A DNA stretch of 5,090 nucleotides. Origin: Streptosporangiaceae bacterium (GTDB lineage: Bacteria; Actinomycetota; Actinomycetes; Streptosporangiales; Streptosporangiaceae). Positions 4,630-5,090 of this stretch are shown here, piece after piece. The stretch spans positions 1 through 5,090 of the forward strand of contig JASIGD010000131.1 of assembly GCA_030045295.1 (NCBI GenBank), read 5' to 3'. Within the stretch, counting starts at the first letter, position 1. Every line of letters starts with the position of its first letter. A program made the translations under genes and the position numbers. The notes under the pieces were generated by a model. It saw only the letters and a list, made by a program, of their open reading frames with translations, made no database searches and had not been told where the DNA came from.

Positions 4630-5090
4630 TTATCCTGGCCGGCCGCGCTTGCGGGCGCGGACGGCCAGGATGGTGGGGACGGTGCGATCACCGAACTCGG
4701 CTATGTGCTCCATAGTCAGTTCCGCGGTGATGAAGGCGTTGAGCAGTTCGGCCAGCGGGTGATGGCGCATTCCGACTCGCCGGCGGACGTAGATTCCCCA
4801 CCACGGCGATTGTTGATGCCATCCACGCTGACGATAGGTGGAGTGCGCGAGAACCCCGCCGTCGTCCGTCCATTGGACGTGAGGCCCGTTGAAGCAGGGA
4901 TGGGCCCCGTAGAAGACCAGCACCCCACCGGGGGTCAGCACCCGCGCGGCCTCCGCCAGGACCGCTCCGAAGTCATCGACATCGGTCGAGATCCATACGG
5001 TCAGCACGGCTGGGAACGTGCCGTCGGCGAACGGCAGGGCGGCTCCGTCGCCTTGCACGATCCGGCGGCACCGGCCGCGGGCGATTCGCA
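4630..5090 (-). CDS. Class I SAM-dependent methyltransferase, C-terminal part (runs off right edge)
   Basis: The last 152 residues of a Methyltransf_11-type enzyme, which would transfer a methyl group from S-adenosylmethionine to an unknown small molecule. VQGDGAALPFADGTF is the motif II region with its acidic position and the usual ALPF(A)DGTF. DDFGAVLAEAARVLTPGGVL matches the helix and RVLxPGG strand that define motif III. The C-terminal half (FYGAHPCFNGPHVQWTDD, then HPLAELLNAFITAELTMEHI) is the variable substrate-binding part, rich in Trp and His; I do not recognise its substrate. The frame remains open to the window edge (RIARGRCRRI precedes VQGDG), so the GTG at 5056-5058 is not the start; motif I (DxGxGxG) must lie beyond. 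It ends at TAA 4630-4632, convergent with the LuxR gene, 100 bp apart. Confidence 0.88.
   Translation of the reverse strand, partial: RIARGRCRRIVQGDGAALPFADGTFPAVLTVWISTDVDDFGAVLAEAARVLTPGGVLVFYGAHPCFNGPHVQWTDDGGVLAHSTYRQRGWHQQSPWWGIYVRRRVGMRHHPLAELLNAFITAELTMEHIAEFGDRTVPTILAVRARKRGRPG
4633..4670. terminator. Strong stem-loop at the 3' end of the methyltransferase gene
   Basis: TCCTGGCCG (4633-4641) pairs with CGGCCAGGA (4662-4670). After one G-A mismatch CCGCGC/GCGCGG (4643-4648, 4655-4660) continues the stem, with loop TTGCGG. That gives 15 base pairs, almost all G-C at the top. It includes the last codons of the minus-strand methyltransferase (RARKRGRPG), just before its TAA. On either strand the U-run is poor, so it would be a U-less terminator or a block between the convergent regulator and methyltransferase transcripts. 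Confidence 0.45.

Noticed and set aside
1..5090. CRISPR array or tandem repeats
   Set aside because: No regularly spaced direct repeats were seen anywhere in the window.

Overview
This is a GC-rich window from what looks like an actinomycete chromosome. The signs are strong third-position G/C, GTG starts, a tRNA-Tyr with an encoded CCA, an actinobacterial-type integrase and a LuxR/GerE regulator of a common actinomycete family. I cannot name the genus from sequence alone.

Layout. (1) Positions 1-148, minus strand: the N-terminal 49 codons of a DNA cytosine-5 methyltransferase that runs off the left edge. (2) 311-808, minus: a complete YajQ-family nucleotide-binding protein, with a promoter that predicts a leaderless transcript. 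(3) 942-1026, plus: an intact tRNA-Tyr(GUA) with a class II variable arm. (4) 1041-2596: about 1.5 kb of decayed accessory DNA. It starts 15 bp after the tRNA with an integrase remnant that has lost both ends. Next come a gene-free stretch with several dyads and a broken minus-strand paralogue of the LuxR regulator found intact further right. The last part is gene-free, with a 13-codon ORF behind a good Shine-Dalgarno and a cluster of potential stem-loops. (5) 2597-3643, minus: an unrecognised protein of about 344-348 residues with repeats suggesting a beta-propeller. (6) 3735-4529, plus: an intact LuxR-type regulator, divergent from the propeller gene across about 90 bp. (7) 4630-5090, minus: the C-terminal part of a class I SAM-dependent methyltransferase, convergent with the regulator. 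A strong stem-loop lies at its 3' end, and its start is beyond the right edge.

Reading of the whole: the left part is housekeeping (YajQ, tRNA-Tyr). The tRNA appears to have been an integration site, and the DNA to its right is an old insertion scar plus accessory genes. The clearest functional pair is the divergent regulator and propeller gene. The most informative oddity is the broken regulator copy: it carries a perfect 14-bp inverted repeat exactly where its reading frame shifts, as expected of a hairpin-templated replication error. I saw no complete defence system, CRISPR array or biosynthetic cluster in these 5 kb. The methyltransferase at the left edge could belong to a restriction-modification locus outside the window.
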